Source: Desulfitobacterium dichloroeliminans LMG P-21439 (GTDB taxonomy: Bacteria; Bacillota; Desulfitobacteriia; Desulfitobacteriales; Desulfitobacteriaceae). Taken from it: 64,000 bases of DNA. Shown here one piece after another: positions 34,885-43,562 of the stretch. A program made the position numbers and the translations under genes. The stretch spans positions 3,138,001 to 3,202,000 of the forward strand of contig NC_019903.1 of NCBI RefSeq assembly GCF_000243135.2, read 5' to 3'. Every line of letters begins with the position of its first letter. Positions within the stretch are counted from its first letter, which is position 1. Under the pieces are notes generated by a model. It did not search any database and was not told where the DNA came from. It saw only the letters and a list, made by a program, of their open reading frames with translations.

Positions 34885-36039
34885 TTAAGCGCTGGGATAG
34901 AGACGAGTCAGAACAAATTCCTTATGATTGAGCACTTCAGCATCGGTTAGACAACCACGTGAAGTTTGTACTGCACATTCCATCACTTTATCAGCTGCCT
35001 GATCGAGAGTCAGTTCTCTACTAAGTACACCACTGATGTCCACATCGATATGCTCAACCATAAATTCACAAGTCTTCGGATTTGCAGACATTTTAATTAC
35101 AGGCTCAATCGGATTACCAACGATATTACCTTGACCTGTGATGAAAATATGGAGGGTTGCTCCTGCAGCCATCATTAGTGTGATACATTCAGCTGCTGCT
35201 GCTGAGGTATTCATGAAATAGCGTCCTGGTTTCGTAGGTTCTTCAGCCATTTCCAACAGACCAATAATAGGGCTCTTACCCGCCTTTTGGATATTACCCA
35301 TGGCCTTCTCTTCAATCGTTGTTAAACCACCGGCAATATTGCCTTGGGTGGGTTGGGTGCCCAAAAGATCGGCTCCCTTGGATTCAATCATATCCATATA
35401 TTCTTTATGGACTCTTAAAAACTCTTGACCAAGTTCAGGCGTAGCAAAGTGTTTAGCAAGAATATGCTCCCCACCCGTTGTTTCAGGGGTTTCCCCAAAG
35501 ATAACCGTTCCGCCCATTTCCACCAGACGGTCACCGACGACACCTGCGACTGGGTTTCCAGCGAGTCCAGAAGTCGTATCGGATTCACCGCATTTGAAGC
35601 TCACTACAAGATCTTTTAATTCGCACTCGACTTTTTCTAAGGAGGTAGCATATTTTACATATTCATGCGCTTTTCTGGAAGCCATTTCGATAGTTTTCAG
35701 GTCACCATAACCTTCGATACCGAAATAAGATACCGGTTTGCCGGTCTCGGCAATGCCATCAGCAACTCGTTTTGCCCAGTTTTGCTCAATACCAATGACC
35801 ACGACAGCCGCTACGTTGGGATTACGTCCTGCTCCAATGATCGTTTTGAAATGCAGCTCAAGGTCTGCTCCGAATTGAATACGTCCATAGGGATGAGGAA
35901 GTGCTAACGTTCCAGCAATATTATTGGCAACTGCCTCACAAGCTGCATTGGATAAATCATCGACGGGAAGAATAAGAACATGGTTACGTATTCCGATACG
36001 TCCATTGTCGCGGCGATAGCCTAAAATCTTAGTTTCCAT
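34885..36039 (-). CDS. UxaA/SuyB-type lyase large subunit, copy 1
   Basis: 384 aa GarD/UxaA C-terminal-type domain. Signatures: GYRRDNGRIGIRNHVLILP at the start, KCGESDTTSGLAGNPVAG (about residues 150-167), and C-terminal SRGCLTDAEVLNHKEF. With the SAF-domain subunit it forms an Fe-dependent dehydratase or lyase; split pairs of these lengths are annotated either as altronate/galactarate-type dehydratase or as (2R)-sulfolactate sulfo-lyase SuyAB. Overlaps its small subunit by 11 bases. Differs from copy 2 at three residues that I can find. Confidence 0.82.
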   Translation of the reverse strand: METKILGYRRDNGRIGIRNHVLILPVDDLSNAACEAVANNIAGTLALPHPYGRIQFGADLELHFKTIIGAGRNPNVAAVVVIGIEQNWAKRVADGIAETGKPVSYFGIEGYGDLKTIEMASRKAHEYVKYATSLEKVECELKDLVVSFKCGESDTTSGLAGNPVAGVVGDRLVEMGGTVIFGETPETTGGEHILAKHFATPELGQEFLRVHKEYMDMIESKGADLLGTQPTQGNIAGGLTTIEEKAMGNIQKAGKSPIIGLLEMAEEPTKPGRYFMNTSAAAAECITLMMAAGATLHIFITGQGNIVGNPIEPVIKMSANPKTCEFMVEHIDVDISGVLSRELTLDQAADKVMECAVQTSRGCLTDAEVLNHKEFVLTRLYPSA

Positions 36040-36328
36040 AGTCCCACCTCGCAGTCTTTAAGTTATGTGTATGGACCCAGTCCCCTACCTTAATATCTTC
36101 GGTGACTTTACCTACATTCTCACCATATTTTATTAGGGTCTCACCCTTCTTCTTGCCTTTTAGAGCAATTTTGTGTCCCAATTGAATATCTTCGTTCGAT
36201 TTAACATGGAATTCTTTTCCGCTATGAATGTCCACACCCATGACTTCCTCGCCGGCTTTAATATCAGCAACAGCGACACCAACATCATCTTGAGCTTCAT
36301 GTAATAAGAACTTATGGCTACTCATCAT
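36029..36328 (-). CDS. SAF-domain lyase small subunit (UxaA N-terminal/SuyA type), copy 1
   Basis: 99 aa SAF domain (HEAQDDVGVAVADIKAGEEVMGVD, residues about 8-31), the partner of the large subunit. Identical in protein sequence to copy 2. ATG with AAGGAGG upstream; 13 bases after larA. It marks the 5' end of the 1,455-bp duplicated block. Confidence 0.82.
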   Translation of the reverse strand: MMSSHKFLLHEAQDDVGVAVADIKAGEEVMGVDIHSGKEFHVKSNEDIQLGHKIALKGKKKGETLIKYGENVGKVTEDIKVGDWVHTHNLKTARWDYGN

Positions 36329-36341
36329 GTTTCCTCCTTAA

Positions 36342-37634
36342 TTAAATCTCGATTGAATCCTCGCTACTATCATCCCTTATTATAGGAATAATAGAGTTAG
36401 CATGGGTTAATACTGTTATTTTTAAATTAGCCGAAGAATTAGGAATAACTTCATCAATCGCTTCTTGCAGGCTCTTAGTAACCTTTATCATCAGTGTTTT
36501 TGCCAATTCTGGAGATACTTTGTCAGATACTAAGATTGTTTTCGCTTTTAAGAATGTTCTAGCCCAAAGATAAGCTTTATGTGGACCGATAACAAATTCT
36601 TTTTCTTTAAAAGAAGACACAACATCTGACAGATCATCATATATGGCCATTGTCTCTTCAAAACTTTCTTCTCCAGACCCTTCAACACATTGAGCCACTA
36701 ATATGATAGTTCCTCCTGGCTTAACCAGCTGTAACGCAGGCGTTAAAGCCTTCTGCGCTTGGTATGCATTGATATCTTTCGGAAAACCTCCTGGTGATGC
36801 AATGACAATATCAGCTAAACTCATCGATACACCAAAAATACTCTTAGCAAATTCAACCGCAACACGATGGGCCGCTACGGGATGACCAGCGACAGCTTTA
36901 ATGACCTTTTTTTGGGTATTAAGTACGACATTGACAATCATATCTACACCAATAATCCGACCACAATCCTCTAAATCCATTCGCGCAGGATTTCCTTCCA
37001 TATGCCCCAGTTCAGCACCGGGTTGAAAAAGCCGGACATGATTTCCTGTAATCGTCTGTCTTCCACCCAAGCCAATAACTGCACCTTTAACACCGGCTGT
37101 AAATCCCATAAATTGATGAGCATCAACCATTCCGGTAACGATTTTATAATCTGCCTGAGCAAAATATTTATTAACGTATACCGGAGTCCCTAAGGGAGAG
37201 GTACCCAAAAAAGTTAAGCTAGCTTCATCGTCTGCATCGTGAGGAAGAACCTGTTTCACTCTTTTTTGCAGTTCCTCACCAACTATATAAATCATTTCTT
37301 CCCGGGTTGCAGGATGATGCAATCCGCCACCCACAAGCACTGTAATTTGGTCTCCATAGATTCCAAATTCAGCTAACCAGAGTAACAGCTTTTCCAAAAT
37401 GAGGCGAGAAGGCACAGGACGAGTCATATCACTCACAGCGATAGCCACTGACTTTGCGTTTCTAAGTTTATCAAAATTGATATCACCTATTAAATTCAGC
37501 AAAGCTGTAGAAATTTGTTCACCGGCTTCAATACTAGGCTCTACCGATTTTAATCTACCGTATACACAGTCAATATCATCTGGTATTGAGCAAGATTGTG
37601 TCCCATGCCCATAAGGCACTTCAATTGTCTTCAC
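36342..37634 (-). CDS. LarA-family nickel-pincer-dependent racemase/epimerase
   Basis: 430 aa, close to the 424 aa of lactate racemase LarA. All catalytic or cofactor positions known from Lactobacillus LarA have counterparts: Arg72, His106/107, His173, Lys183 (cofactor-tethering Lys in AGVKGAV), His199, Gln292 and Lys295. It would invert the alpha-carbon of a 2-hydroxyacid using the NPN cofactor. The cofactor genes larB, larC and larE are not in the window. Placed between the two lyase copies, so the substrate is probably the acid entering that lyase. Confidence 0.88.
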   Translation of the reverse strand: MKTIEVPYGHGTQSCSIPDDIDCVYGRLKSVEPSIEAGEQISTALLNLIGDINFDKLRNAKSVAIAVSDMTRPVPSRLILEKLLLWLAEFGIYGDQITVLVGGGLHHPATREEMIYIVGEELQKRVKQVLPHDADDEASLTFLGTSPLGTPVYVNKYFAQADYKIVTGMVDAHQFMGFTAGVKGAVIGLGGRQTITGNHVRLFQPGAELGHMEGNPARMDLEDCGRIIGVDMIVNVVLNTQKKVIKAVAGHPVAAHRVAVEFAKSIFGVSMSLADIVIASPGGFPKDINAYQAQKALTPALQLVKPGGTIILVAQCVEGSGEESFEETMAIYDDLSDVVSSFKEKEFVIGPHKAYLWARTFLKAKTILVSDKVSPELAKTLMIKVTKSLQEAIDEVIPNSSANLKITVLTHANSIIPIIRDDSSEDSIEI

Positions 37635-37759
37635 ACTACCACCTCTGCCTCACTTATAGTTAAAATTGCATCTGCATCCCCATGGATTGTGACATTTTTC
37701 CCTTTTATGTCTTATAATTCGCAAAATAACGGCACATTCCTCTAATGGAATTACAAAAT

Positions 37760-38914
37760 TTAAGCGCTGGGATAAAGACGAGTCAGAACAAATTCCTTAT
37801 GATTGAGTACTTCGGCATCGGTTAGACAACCACGTGAAGTTTGTACTACACATTCCATCACTTTATCAGCTGCCTGATCGAGAGTCAGTTCTCTGCTCAG
37901 TACACCACTGATGTCCACATCGATATGCTCAGCCATAAATTCACAAGTCTTCGGATTTGCAGACATTTTAATTACAGGCTCAATCGGATTACCAACGATA
38001 TTACCTTGACCTGTGATGAAAATATGGAGGGTTGCTCCTGCAGCCATCATTAGTGTGATACATTCAGCTGCTGCTGCTGAGGTATTCATGAAATAGCGTC
38101 CTGCTTTCGTAGGTTCTTCAGCCATTTCCAACAGACCTATAATAGGGCTCTTACCCGCCTTTTGGATATTACCCATGGCCTTCTCTTCAATCGTTGTTAA
38201 ACCACCGGCAATATTGCCTTGAGTTGGTTGGGTGCCCAAAAGATCGGCTCCTTTGGATTCAATCATATCCATATATTCTTTATGGACTCTTAAAAACTCT
38301 TGACCAAGTTCAGGCGTAGCAAAGTGCTTAGCAAGAATATGTTCTCCACCCGTTGTTTCAGGGGTTTCCCCAAAGATAACCGTTCCGCCCATTTCCACCA
38401 GACGGTCACCGACGACACCTGCGACTGGGTTTCCAGCGAGTCCAGAAGTCGTATCGGATTCACCGCATTTGAAGCTCACTACAAGATCTTTTAATTCGCA
38501 CTCGACCTTTTCTAAGGAGGTAGCATATTTTACATATTCATGAGCCTTTCTGGAAGCCATTTCGATAGTTTTTAGGTCACCATAACCTTCGATACCGAAA
38601 TAAGATACCGGTTTGCCGGTTTCGGCAATGCCATCAGCAACTCGTTTTGCCCAGTTTTGCTCAATACCAATGACCACGACAGCTGCTACGTTGGGATTAC
38701 GTCCTGCTCCAATGATCGTTTTGAAATGCAGTTCAAGGTCTGCTCCGAATTGAATACGTCCGTAGGGATGAGGAAGTGCTAACGTTCCAGCAATATTATT
38801 GGCAACTGCCTCACAAGCTGCATTGGATAAATCATCGACGGGAAGAATAAGAACATGGTTACGTATTCCGATACGTCCATTGTCGCGGCGATAGCCTAAA
38901 ATCTTAGTTTCCAT
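37760..38914 (-). CDS. UxaA/SuyB-type lyase large subunit, copy 2
   Basis: 384 aa, near-identical to the product at 34885 (differences: Ala for Pro in EEPTKAGRY, Ala for Val in CEFMAEHID, Val for Ala in MECVVQT). Same motifs and same 11-base overlap with its small subunit. Nucleotide differences are scattered and mostly silent. The block ends exactly at the stop codon, after which the two copies diverge completely. Confidence 0.82.
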   Translation of the reverse strand: METKILGYRRDNGRIGIRNHVLILPVDDLSNAACEAVANNIAGTLALPHPYGRIQFGADLELHFKTIIGAGRNPNVAAVVVIGIEQNWAKRVADGIAETGKPVSYFGIEGYGDLKTIEMASRKAHEYVKYATSLEKVECELKDLVVSFKCGESDTTSGLAGNPVAGVVGDRLVEMGGTVIFGETPETTGGEHILAKHFATPELGQEFLRVHKEYMDMIESKGADLLGTQPTQGNIAGGLTTIEEKAMGNIQKAGKSPIIGLLEMAEEPTKAGRYFMNTSAAAAECITLMMAAGATLHIFITGQGNIVGNPIEPVIKMSANPKTCEFMAEHIDVDISGVLSRELTLDQAADKVMECVVQTSRGCLTDAEVLNHKEFVLTRLYPSA

Positions 38915-39203
38915 AGTCCCACCTCGCAGTCTTTAAGTTATGTGTATGGACCCAGTCCCCTACCTTAATATCTTCGGTGACTTTACCTACATTCTCACCA
39001 TATTTTATTAGGGTCTCACCCTTCTTCTTGCCTTTTAGAGCAATTTTGTGTCCCAATTGAATATCTTCGTTCGATTTAACATGGAATTCTTTTCCGCTAT
39101 GAATGTCCACACCCATGACTTCCTCGCCGGCTTTAATATCAGCAACAGCGACACCAACATCATCTTGAGCTTCATGTAATAAAAACTTATGGCTACTCAT
39201 CAT
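38904..39203 (-). CDS. SAF-domain lyase small subunit, copy 2
   Basis: 99 aa, protein-identical to copy 1. First gene of the minus-strand island; the promoter and GntR-type operator lie 50-100 bases upstream. The duplicated block starts at its ribosome site (39214). Confidence 0.82.
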   Translation of the reverse strand: MMSSHKFLLHEAQDDVGVAVADIKAGEEVMGVDIHSGKEFHVKSNEDIQLGHKIALKGKKKGETLIKYGENVGKVTEDIKVGDWVHTHNLKTARWDYGN

Positions 39204-39251
39204 GTTTCCTCCTTTAAACTTATTATCACTTATTTAGGTGGTATGTTGTAT

Positions 39252-39300
39252 GTGGTATTACCACTAGGATCAGTTTATATGATTCGCGATAATCTGTCAA
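39252..39300 (-). promoter_or_regulatory. Promoter and GntR/FCD-type operator of the lyase-larA island
   Basis: Minus strand TTGACA (39295-39300), 17-base spacer, TAAACT (39272-39277). Immediately downstream is the perfect palindrome GTGGTA-T-TACCAC (39252-39264), of the TGGT-n3-ACCA class bound by FCD-type GntR proteins, placed over the start of transcription. Confidence 0.7.
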
Positions 39301-39487
39301 TATGTATTTAAAATTTTTTTCACTAATTATAGTTTTATTTCTATACCTCTTAAGCATCAGAGGAAGCCAGTATGATTTTGAATTATCAGTCTATAAATTA
39401 AGGTAATCCATCGCATAATTTATTTCAATTTTACATTTTTATGCACTCGTTTTATTATTAGCTTAATAGTTTGGAGGGGGAATTTAT

Positions 39488-39664
39488 ATGTTATCTACTT
39501 TATTAATCATCATAGGAATCGCCATCTATGGCTCGCTTGCCGTGGGTGTAGTTTCTTACAATACTCACTATAATCTGAAGTCTGGAGCTGTTCCAAACAA
39601 AGCCATTATCGCTAGCAAAATTCGTACTCAGCCCGAATACTCTCATTCAATTTGTGCTCGTTGA
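39488..39664 (+). CDS. Small single-span membrane protein, 58 aa
   Basis: 58 codons from ATG 39488 with a perfect GGAGGGGG ribosome site seven bases upstream. Residues about 4-23 form one membrane helix; a short basic tail ends in CAR. A strong terminator follows 28 bases later, so it is a complete tiny unit. Function unknown. Confidence 0.7.
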   Translation: MLSTLLIIIGIAIYGSLAVGVVSYNTHYNLKSGAVPNKAIIASKIRTQPEYSHSICAR

Positions 39665-39691
39665 TAGTACTTTACAAGCAGATATTTAGTA

Positions 39692-39733
39692 TTACAAAGA
39701 AAAACGTCCTAGCCTGGACGTTTTTCTTTGTAA
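39692..39733. terminator. Bidirectional terminator after the 58-aa gene
   Basis: Perfect 18-bp arms (39692-39709 and 39716-39733) with six-base loop; five T within the right arm. Confidence 0.85.
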
Positions 39734-39916
39734 CTCTTCTTCCTCGAATAAAGATTAATACTGATCAATGCAGCATGGGCTTATAAAAATATTTTGAAAA
39801 TTACCCTACACGAATCCATCATTTTATATTATAATATTTTAAAGCAACTACACCGCTGTTCTTTTTTATCCAAACAATGAAACGCAGTTTTATATAGCGG
39901 AACGATTTGCCCAACC

Positions 39917-40609
39917 CTAACTGGTGGTCACGGGAGCTGAGAAAATATTGATAGAACTTGGCGAATCCGCAGGGTTAGAATTTTGGGGCGAAATCGGGGA
40001 GACTATATTACTACTATCCCCTGTGACCGCTCCTCCACCTAGCACCAAGCCCTCTCGGTAAGATAAGCGGGTCACATCAAGGCTTCCCAATTGGGTTAAG
40101 GCTTTTCCTTCGATCCTAAAAGTAACTTCCCGGACCGTTGGAAATTGGGTCAAGGTATTGACGAGACCATAGACAGCTACTTCTTGATTGACATTCCCAT
40201 AGACTTGGGTAAACTCTCGGCTTAAATCCACAATCGCCACTCCATCCTTTATGGCTATATCCACTAAGGTCGTGGCAGGATCCACTGCTCCTTGAGTAGA
40301 TCCTTGAACTGCAGGTCCCATCAGCCATTGATTCACAGTTTCGCGAGCTAAGCTCAAGGTTTTGGGAATGCTCCGCTCCTCCTTGATGAGCACCTTGCCG
40401 GTGGCATCCGGGAAATATAGACTGATCATCTTGCCATCGCCAAGATTGCTTGTAGCAGGAATCGTCGTCTCTTCATTGTTACCCCCGATCCAATCAGCCA
40501 AAAAGGAACTCTCACTATCCTCTTTTACCAATGTTTGCAATGTTCCACACCCTCCAAGCAGGGCGGATACAATTAAAAGCACTCCTAAGTAGAGAAAGTA
40601 TTTTCTCAT
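39917..40609 (-). CDS. GerMN-domain lipoprotein
   Basis: 230 aa. Lipoprotein signal with lipobox LGGC (Cys about residue 20), a linker, then one GerMN (sporulation/germination) domain, about residues 60-190, with the segment DGVAIVDLSREF and NTLTQFPTVREVTFRIEG. Ser/Asn/Pro-rich C-terminus. ATG at 40607-40609 has GGAGG seven bases upstream. GerM-like proteins act in the spore envelope or as substrate-binding lipoproteins. Its leader contains the element at 40709-40758. Confidence 0.85.
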   Translation of the reverse strand: MRKYFLYLGVLLIVSALLGGCGTLQTLVKEDSESSFLADWIGGNNEETTIPATSNLGDGKMISLYFPDATGKVLIKEERSIPKTLSLARETVNQWLMGPAVQGSTQGAVDPATTLVDIAIKDGVAIVDLSREFTQVYGNVNQEVAVYGLVNTLTQFPTVREVTFRIEGKALTQLGSLDVTRLSYREGLVLGGGAVTGDSSNIVSPISPQNSNPADSPSSINIFSAPVTTS

Positions 40610-40708
40610 TTTCATTCCTCCAATCCAACTTCCCATTCCTCTACTTAATGCTATGCTTTGTCCGAGAAAATAGTACAGGTCTACCAGCAAAATTCTTCGA
40701 ATCCATTG

Positions 40709-40758
40709 ATTCTTAGCTCAGATGGAAGTTTTACGGCTGGTAGTCATCAGAAAAATTT
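40709..40758 (-). repeat. Two-block intergenic element, short copy
   Basis: Block 1 ATTCTTAGC-TCAGATGG (40709-40725) and block 2 TTACGGCTGGTAGTCATCAG onward (40731-40757). Block 2 matches 24 of 27 bases in the copy at 48186-48212; block 1 matches with a one-base gap. Confidence 0.65.
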
Positions 40759-40849
40759 CTCTTCGAGAAGCAGGAATCTTCAATTATTATCAGAATAGTA
40801 TGAAAAGTAGTTAATTCTTGCTTTTCACCCGCAGAAAGGAGTGGAACTC

Positions 40850-41674
40850 TTGAAATTACGTGCTTTATTAGTCGACGATGAGTCTCCCGCTCGTAAAGAG
40901 CTACGCTACTTACTCCAAGACTATGCGGATCTTCAGATTATCGGTGAAGCAGCCAACGCAATTGAAGCTTTAGAACTCATCAATAATCTCGATTACTCCG
41001 TGGTCTTTCTTGATATCGATATGCCCGGTCTCAAAGGAATCGATCTCGCACGCCAGCTCAAGGACAAAAAAGATGCTCCGGCGATTATCTTTATCACGGC
41101 CCATGAAGAATTTGCAGTTGATGCATTTTGTGTGAACGCCTTAGACTACTTGCTAAAGCCCATCAATACGAAGCGACTGGATCAAGCTATAAAAAAGTTA
41201 TTTGTTCTGCACGGAGCATTAAATGGTTCGGCAGCTGTGCCAACCACAGAGCACTCCCTCTCATCAGAACTGAGCGATCCTGAAGTGAGTACCCAAGCCC
41301 AGCCCCCAAAGCCCTCGACCGAAAACGGTACCGCCCGTGCCATGGAAGTCATTCCCGTGGAGCAGCGCGGCAAAACCATCCTCTTGCGACCAGAAGAGAT
41401 TATCTATATCTACACCGATAAAGACAATGTTTTTGCCAAAACACAGAAAGAATCCTACCTTACTCGTTTTACCCTCAGAGATTTGGAAGCACGCCTTAAT
41501 CCCAATCTATTTTTCCGTACTCATCGCTGCTACCTAGTCAATATCAAACGCATGCGCGAGCTCGTTCCTTATTTTAATGGCACCTACTCCGTTGTGGTCG
41601 ATGATCACGAGCGCAGTGAAGTCCCCGTAAGCCGCACCCAATCCCGCAAATTAAAAGAAATTCTTGGTCTCTAA
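40850..41674 (+). CDS. LytTR-family response regulator
   Basis: 274 aa. N-terminal receiver domain (about residues 1-118: DDE near residue 9, phospho-acceptor Asp in VVFLDIDMPG, Lys in LLKPI), linker rich in Ser/Pro/Gln, C-terminal LytTR DNA-binding domain (about 170-272, FFRTHRCYLVNIKRM). TTG start with AAAGGAG at 8 bases. No sensor kinase is adjacent, so it is an orphan; LytTR regulators often control autolysis, exported peptides or carbon uptake. Confidence 0.9.
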   Translation: MKLRALLVDDESPARKELRYLLQDYADLQIIGEAANAIEALELINNLDYSVVFLDIDMPGLKGIDLARQLKDKKDAPAIIFITAHEEFAVDAFCVNALDYLLKPINTKRLDQAIKKLFVLHGALNGSAAVPTTEHSLSSELSDPEVSTQAQPPKPSTENGTARAMEVIPVEQRGKTILLRPEEIIYIYTDKDNVFAKTQKESYLTRFTLRDLEARLNPNLFFRTHRCYLVNIKRMRELVPYFNGTYSVVVDDHERSEVPVSRTQSRKLKEILGL

Positions 41675-41695
41675 TAGGAATTCCAGCTGATTGAA

Positions 41696-41756
41696 TAAAG
41701 CCCCGCCCCTTATGCAGCGATACCGTTCTATCGCGTCATAGGGAGCGGGGCTCTAC
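41696..41756. terminator. Terminator between LytTR and spoIIR genes
   Basis: AGCCCCGC (41699-41706) pairs with GCGGGGCT (41745-41752), with further CCTTATG/CATAGGG pairing inside. Confidence 0.7.
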
Positions 41757-41820
41757 TTATTGTAATTTTTTACAAAGTTGCTTATTAGACTAATCGCCAT
41801 AGTCGTCTATAGGGCAAAGC

Positions 41821-42513
41821 TTAAGAAAATATATTCCTGAGCTTCTCTACTATCCAAAAACGGACCCGCCGTTCCGAATTCTCGGCTACGGGAAGAGTAT
41901 CAGAAAGGGTGTTGCCTTCGTCATAAGGGATTCCTACTTTACCATCGACAGGTTGGGCCGTTGAATGCTCGATATCCACGAAGCAAAGGGGAGGAAATAG
42001 CACACACCACCAGTTTGAACCCTTTCCCTCGCCAATCACTACCCGCACTGCCTCATACTCTCCCGCCGGTAGAATAAGTGAGCCATAAGACTTCGTTGGG
42101 AAAATAAAATCGCCATACTCCGTATTTACATCATAATCTTTTTGCCATGCCCCGATGACCTCTCGGCTAATCTCTTCCATCACCGGGCGCAAGCCAGTTA
42201 AAATTTGGCGTGACTCCGCCAAAGTCTTGGACTGGGCAAGCTGGGGAGAGACTTCTTTAAGAATCGCATCCCTGACCGCGCGCTTGAGTGCTTGGTCCTC
42301 ATCAGAATCGGAATTAGCCACCACATGAAAACGAATAAGCTCTCGCCAATTCTCTGCGGCCTGGGTTATTTCGAGCATGTCCTTTGCCTGCTCTACAGAG
42401 CGAGCATAAGCAAATGAGGAATGAAAAACTTCGATTTGAAAAAGAACCGTTAAGATTAGAACTAGTATTGTCCCTGCTATCTTTGGATAATCAGCACATT
42501 GAGTATCCTTCAC
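41821..42513 (-). CDS. spoIIR: Stage II sporulation protein R
   Basis: Forespore-secreted signal that activates SpoIIGA, which processes pro-sigma-E. 230 aa from a GTG with GAGAGG at 8 bases. N-terminal signal/anchor (about residues 12-36), then the SpoIIR domain: RFHVVANSDSDEDQALKRAVRDAIL and GSLILPAGEYEAVRVVIGEGKGSNWWCVLFPPLCFVD are diagnostic; spans are about residues 58-82 and 130-164. Single gene. Proves a sporulation programme in this organism. Confidence 0.94.
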   Translation of the reverse strand: MKDTQCADYPKIAGTILVLILTVLFQIEVFHSSFAYARSVEQAKDMLEITQAAENWRELIRFHVVANSDSDEDQALKRAVRDAILKEVSPQLAQSKTLAESRQILTGLRPVMEEISREVIGAWQKDYDVNTEYGDFIFPTKSYGSLILPAGEYEAVRVVIGEGKGSNWWCVLFPPLCFVDIEHSTAQPVDGKVGIPYDEGNTLSDTLPVAENSERRVRFWIVEKLRNIFS

Positions 42514-42790
42514 CCTAAAACCCTCTCTTCTCTCAGAACATCCATCTAACTCCATTATGTCCAGAGAGGGGCAGGGTTTAGACATATGATTGCTAAAAAA
42601 TGTACTTATTTAGCCAAGAGTGAAAAGGGGTCTGCGAAATGGGGTCCCGCCTCGTTTTTCACCTTCTAACCTTATGCTTTTTTTCATACTATCAGTACTA
42701 GCAGACTTTCATTTTCCATCAAGCAGCTTGATTGCCTATCCTACTCTCAAAGGAAACACACTTAGATATACTTCATGGGAGGAATACGTA

Positions 42791-43525
42791 ATGCAGGATT
42801 GGCTCCCCATCCTTTGGGTTAGCACCGTTGCAGGGCTTGCGACAACTTTAGGAAGTGTACTGGTATTAATCTTTGGTCGCCCCCAAGAGCGTGTACTCGC
42901 TACCCTCTTAGCAGGGTCCGGCGGGGTCATGCTTGCAGTGGTCTCTTTGGACCTGCTACCCACAGCTTGCCAAATCGGTCCCTTAAAGCAGGTTATATTC
43001 GGCTTTGCCCTCGGCATCATCTTTATGAAGATAGCCGATCATCAACTTAACTCTTCTTCTCCCTCTTTACCGCTTTCCCGCCAACAAAAGCTGAAGCGGA
43101 TCGGTCTATTAGTCGCTGCGGGGATTGCCCTCCACGATCTCCCAGAAGGGATGGCTATCTCGGTGGGGCAAGAAGCCACCGGGGAACTTGGGTTTCTCAT
43201 CGCCCTAGCCATTACCTTGCACAATCTCCCGGAAGGGATGGCCACGACAGCGCCACTGAAAATGGCCAAAATCAAGGGCTGGAAAATTCTCCTTTTAAAC
43301 TTCGGCATCGCCTTTTTCACTCCCCTTGGCGCTTTGATCGGTTTATTCGCTATGGATAGGGTGCAAAATTCCCTGTCTTTCTTCCTCGCTTTAGCCGGTG
43401 GGGCCATGTCCTTCTTAGTTTTCGCCGAACTCTGGCCCCTTTCCCGCGAACGTCACCCTCACTACGCCTTACTAGGCGGGGCCATTGGTTACATCCTCTT
43501 TGCTCTCATCAGCCTACTGCATTAG
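42791..43525 (+). CDS. ZIP-family metal transporter
   Basis: 244 aa with about eight predicted helices. The two metal-binding motifs HDLPEGMA and HNLPEGMA are intact in helices 4 and 5, as in bacterial ZupT-like zinc/divalent metal transporters. ATG at 42791 has GGGAGG eight bases upstream; a much longer open frame upstream has no ribosome site. Single gene convergent with the SGNH hydrolase. Confidence 0.9.
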   Translation: MQDWLPILWVSTVAGLATTLGSVLVLIFGRPQERVLATLLAGSGGVMLAVVSLDLLPTACQIGPLKQVIFGFALGIIFMKIADHQLNSSSPSLPLSRQQKLKRIGLLVAAGIALHDLPEGMAISVGQEATGELGFLIALAITLHNLPEGMATTAPLKMAKIKGWKILLLNFGIAFFTPLGALIGLFAMDRVQNSLSFFLALAGGAMSFLVFAELWPLSRERHPHYALLGGAIGYILFALISLLH

Positions 43526-43562
43526 AAAGACCCTCGAGCGTAGCTTCACGACCCATAGCCTC

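Noticed and set aside
34885-36328. Firm naming of the lyase as sulfolactate sulfo-lyase SuyAB
   Set aside because: Subunit sizes and context fit, but the sequence also fits split altronate/galactarate-type dehydratases; no diagnostic residue known to me separates them.
40709-40758. Hammerhead ribozyme, because CTGATGA occurs on the minus strand
   Set aside because: The GAAA strand and the cleavage-site stem are missing, and the long copy has CCGATGA.
42620-42790. N-terminal extension of the ZIP transporter
   Set aside because: The open frame continues upstream, but the only good ribosome site precedes the ATG at 42791, which also fits family length.
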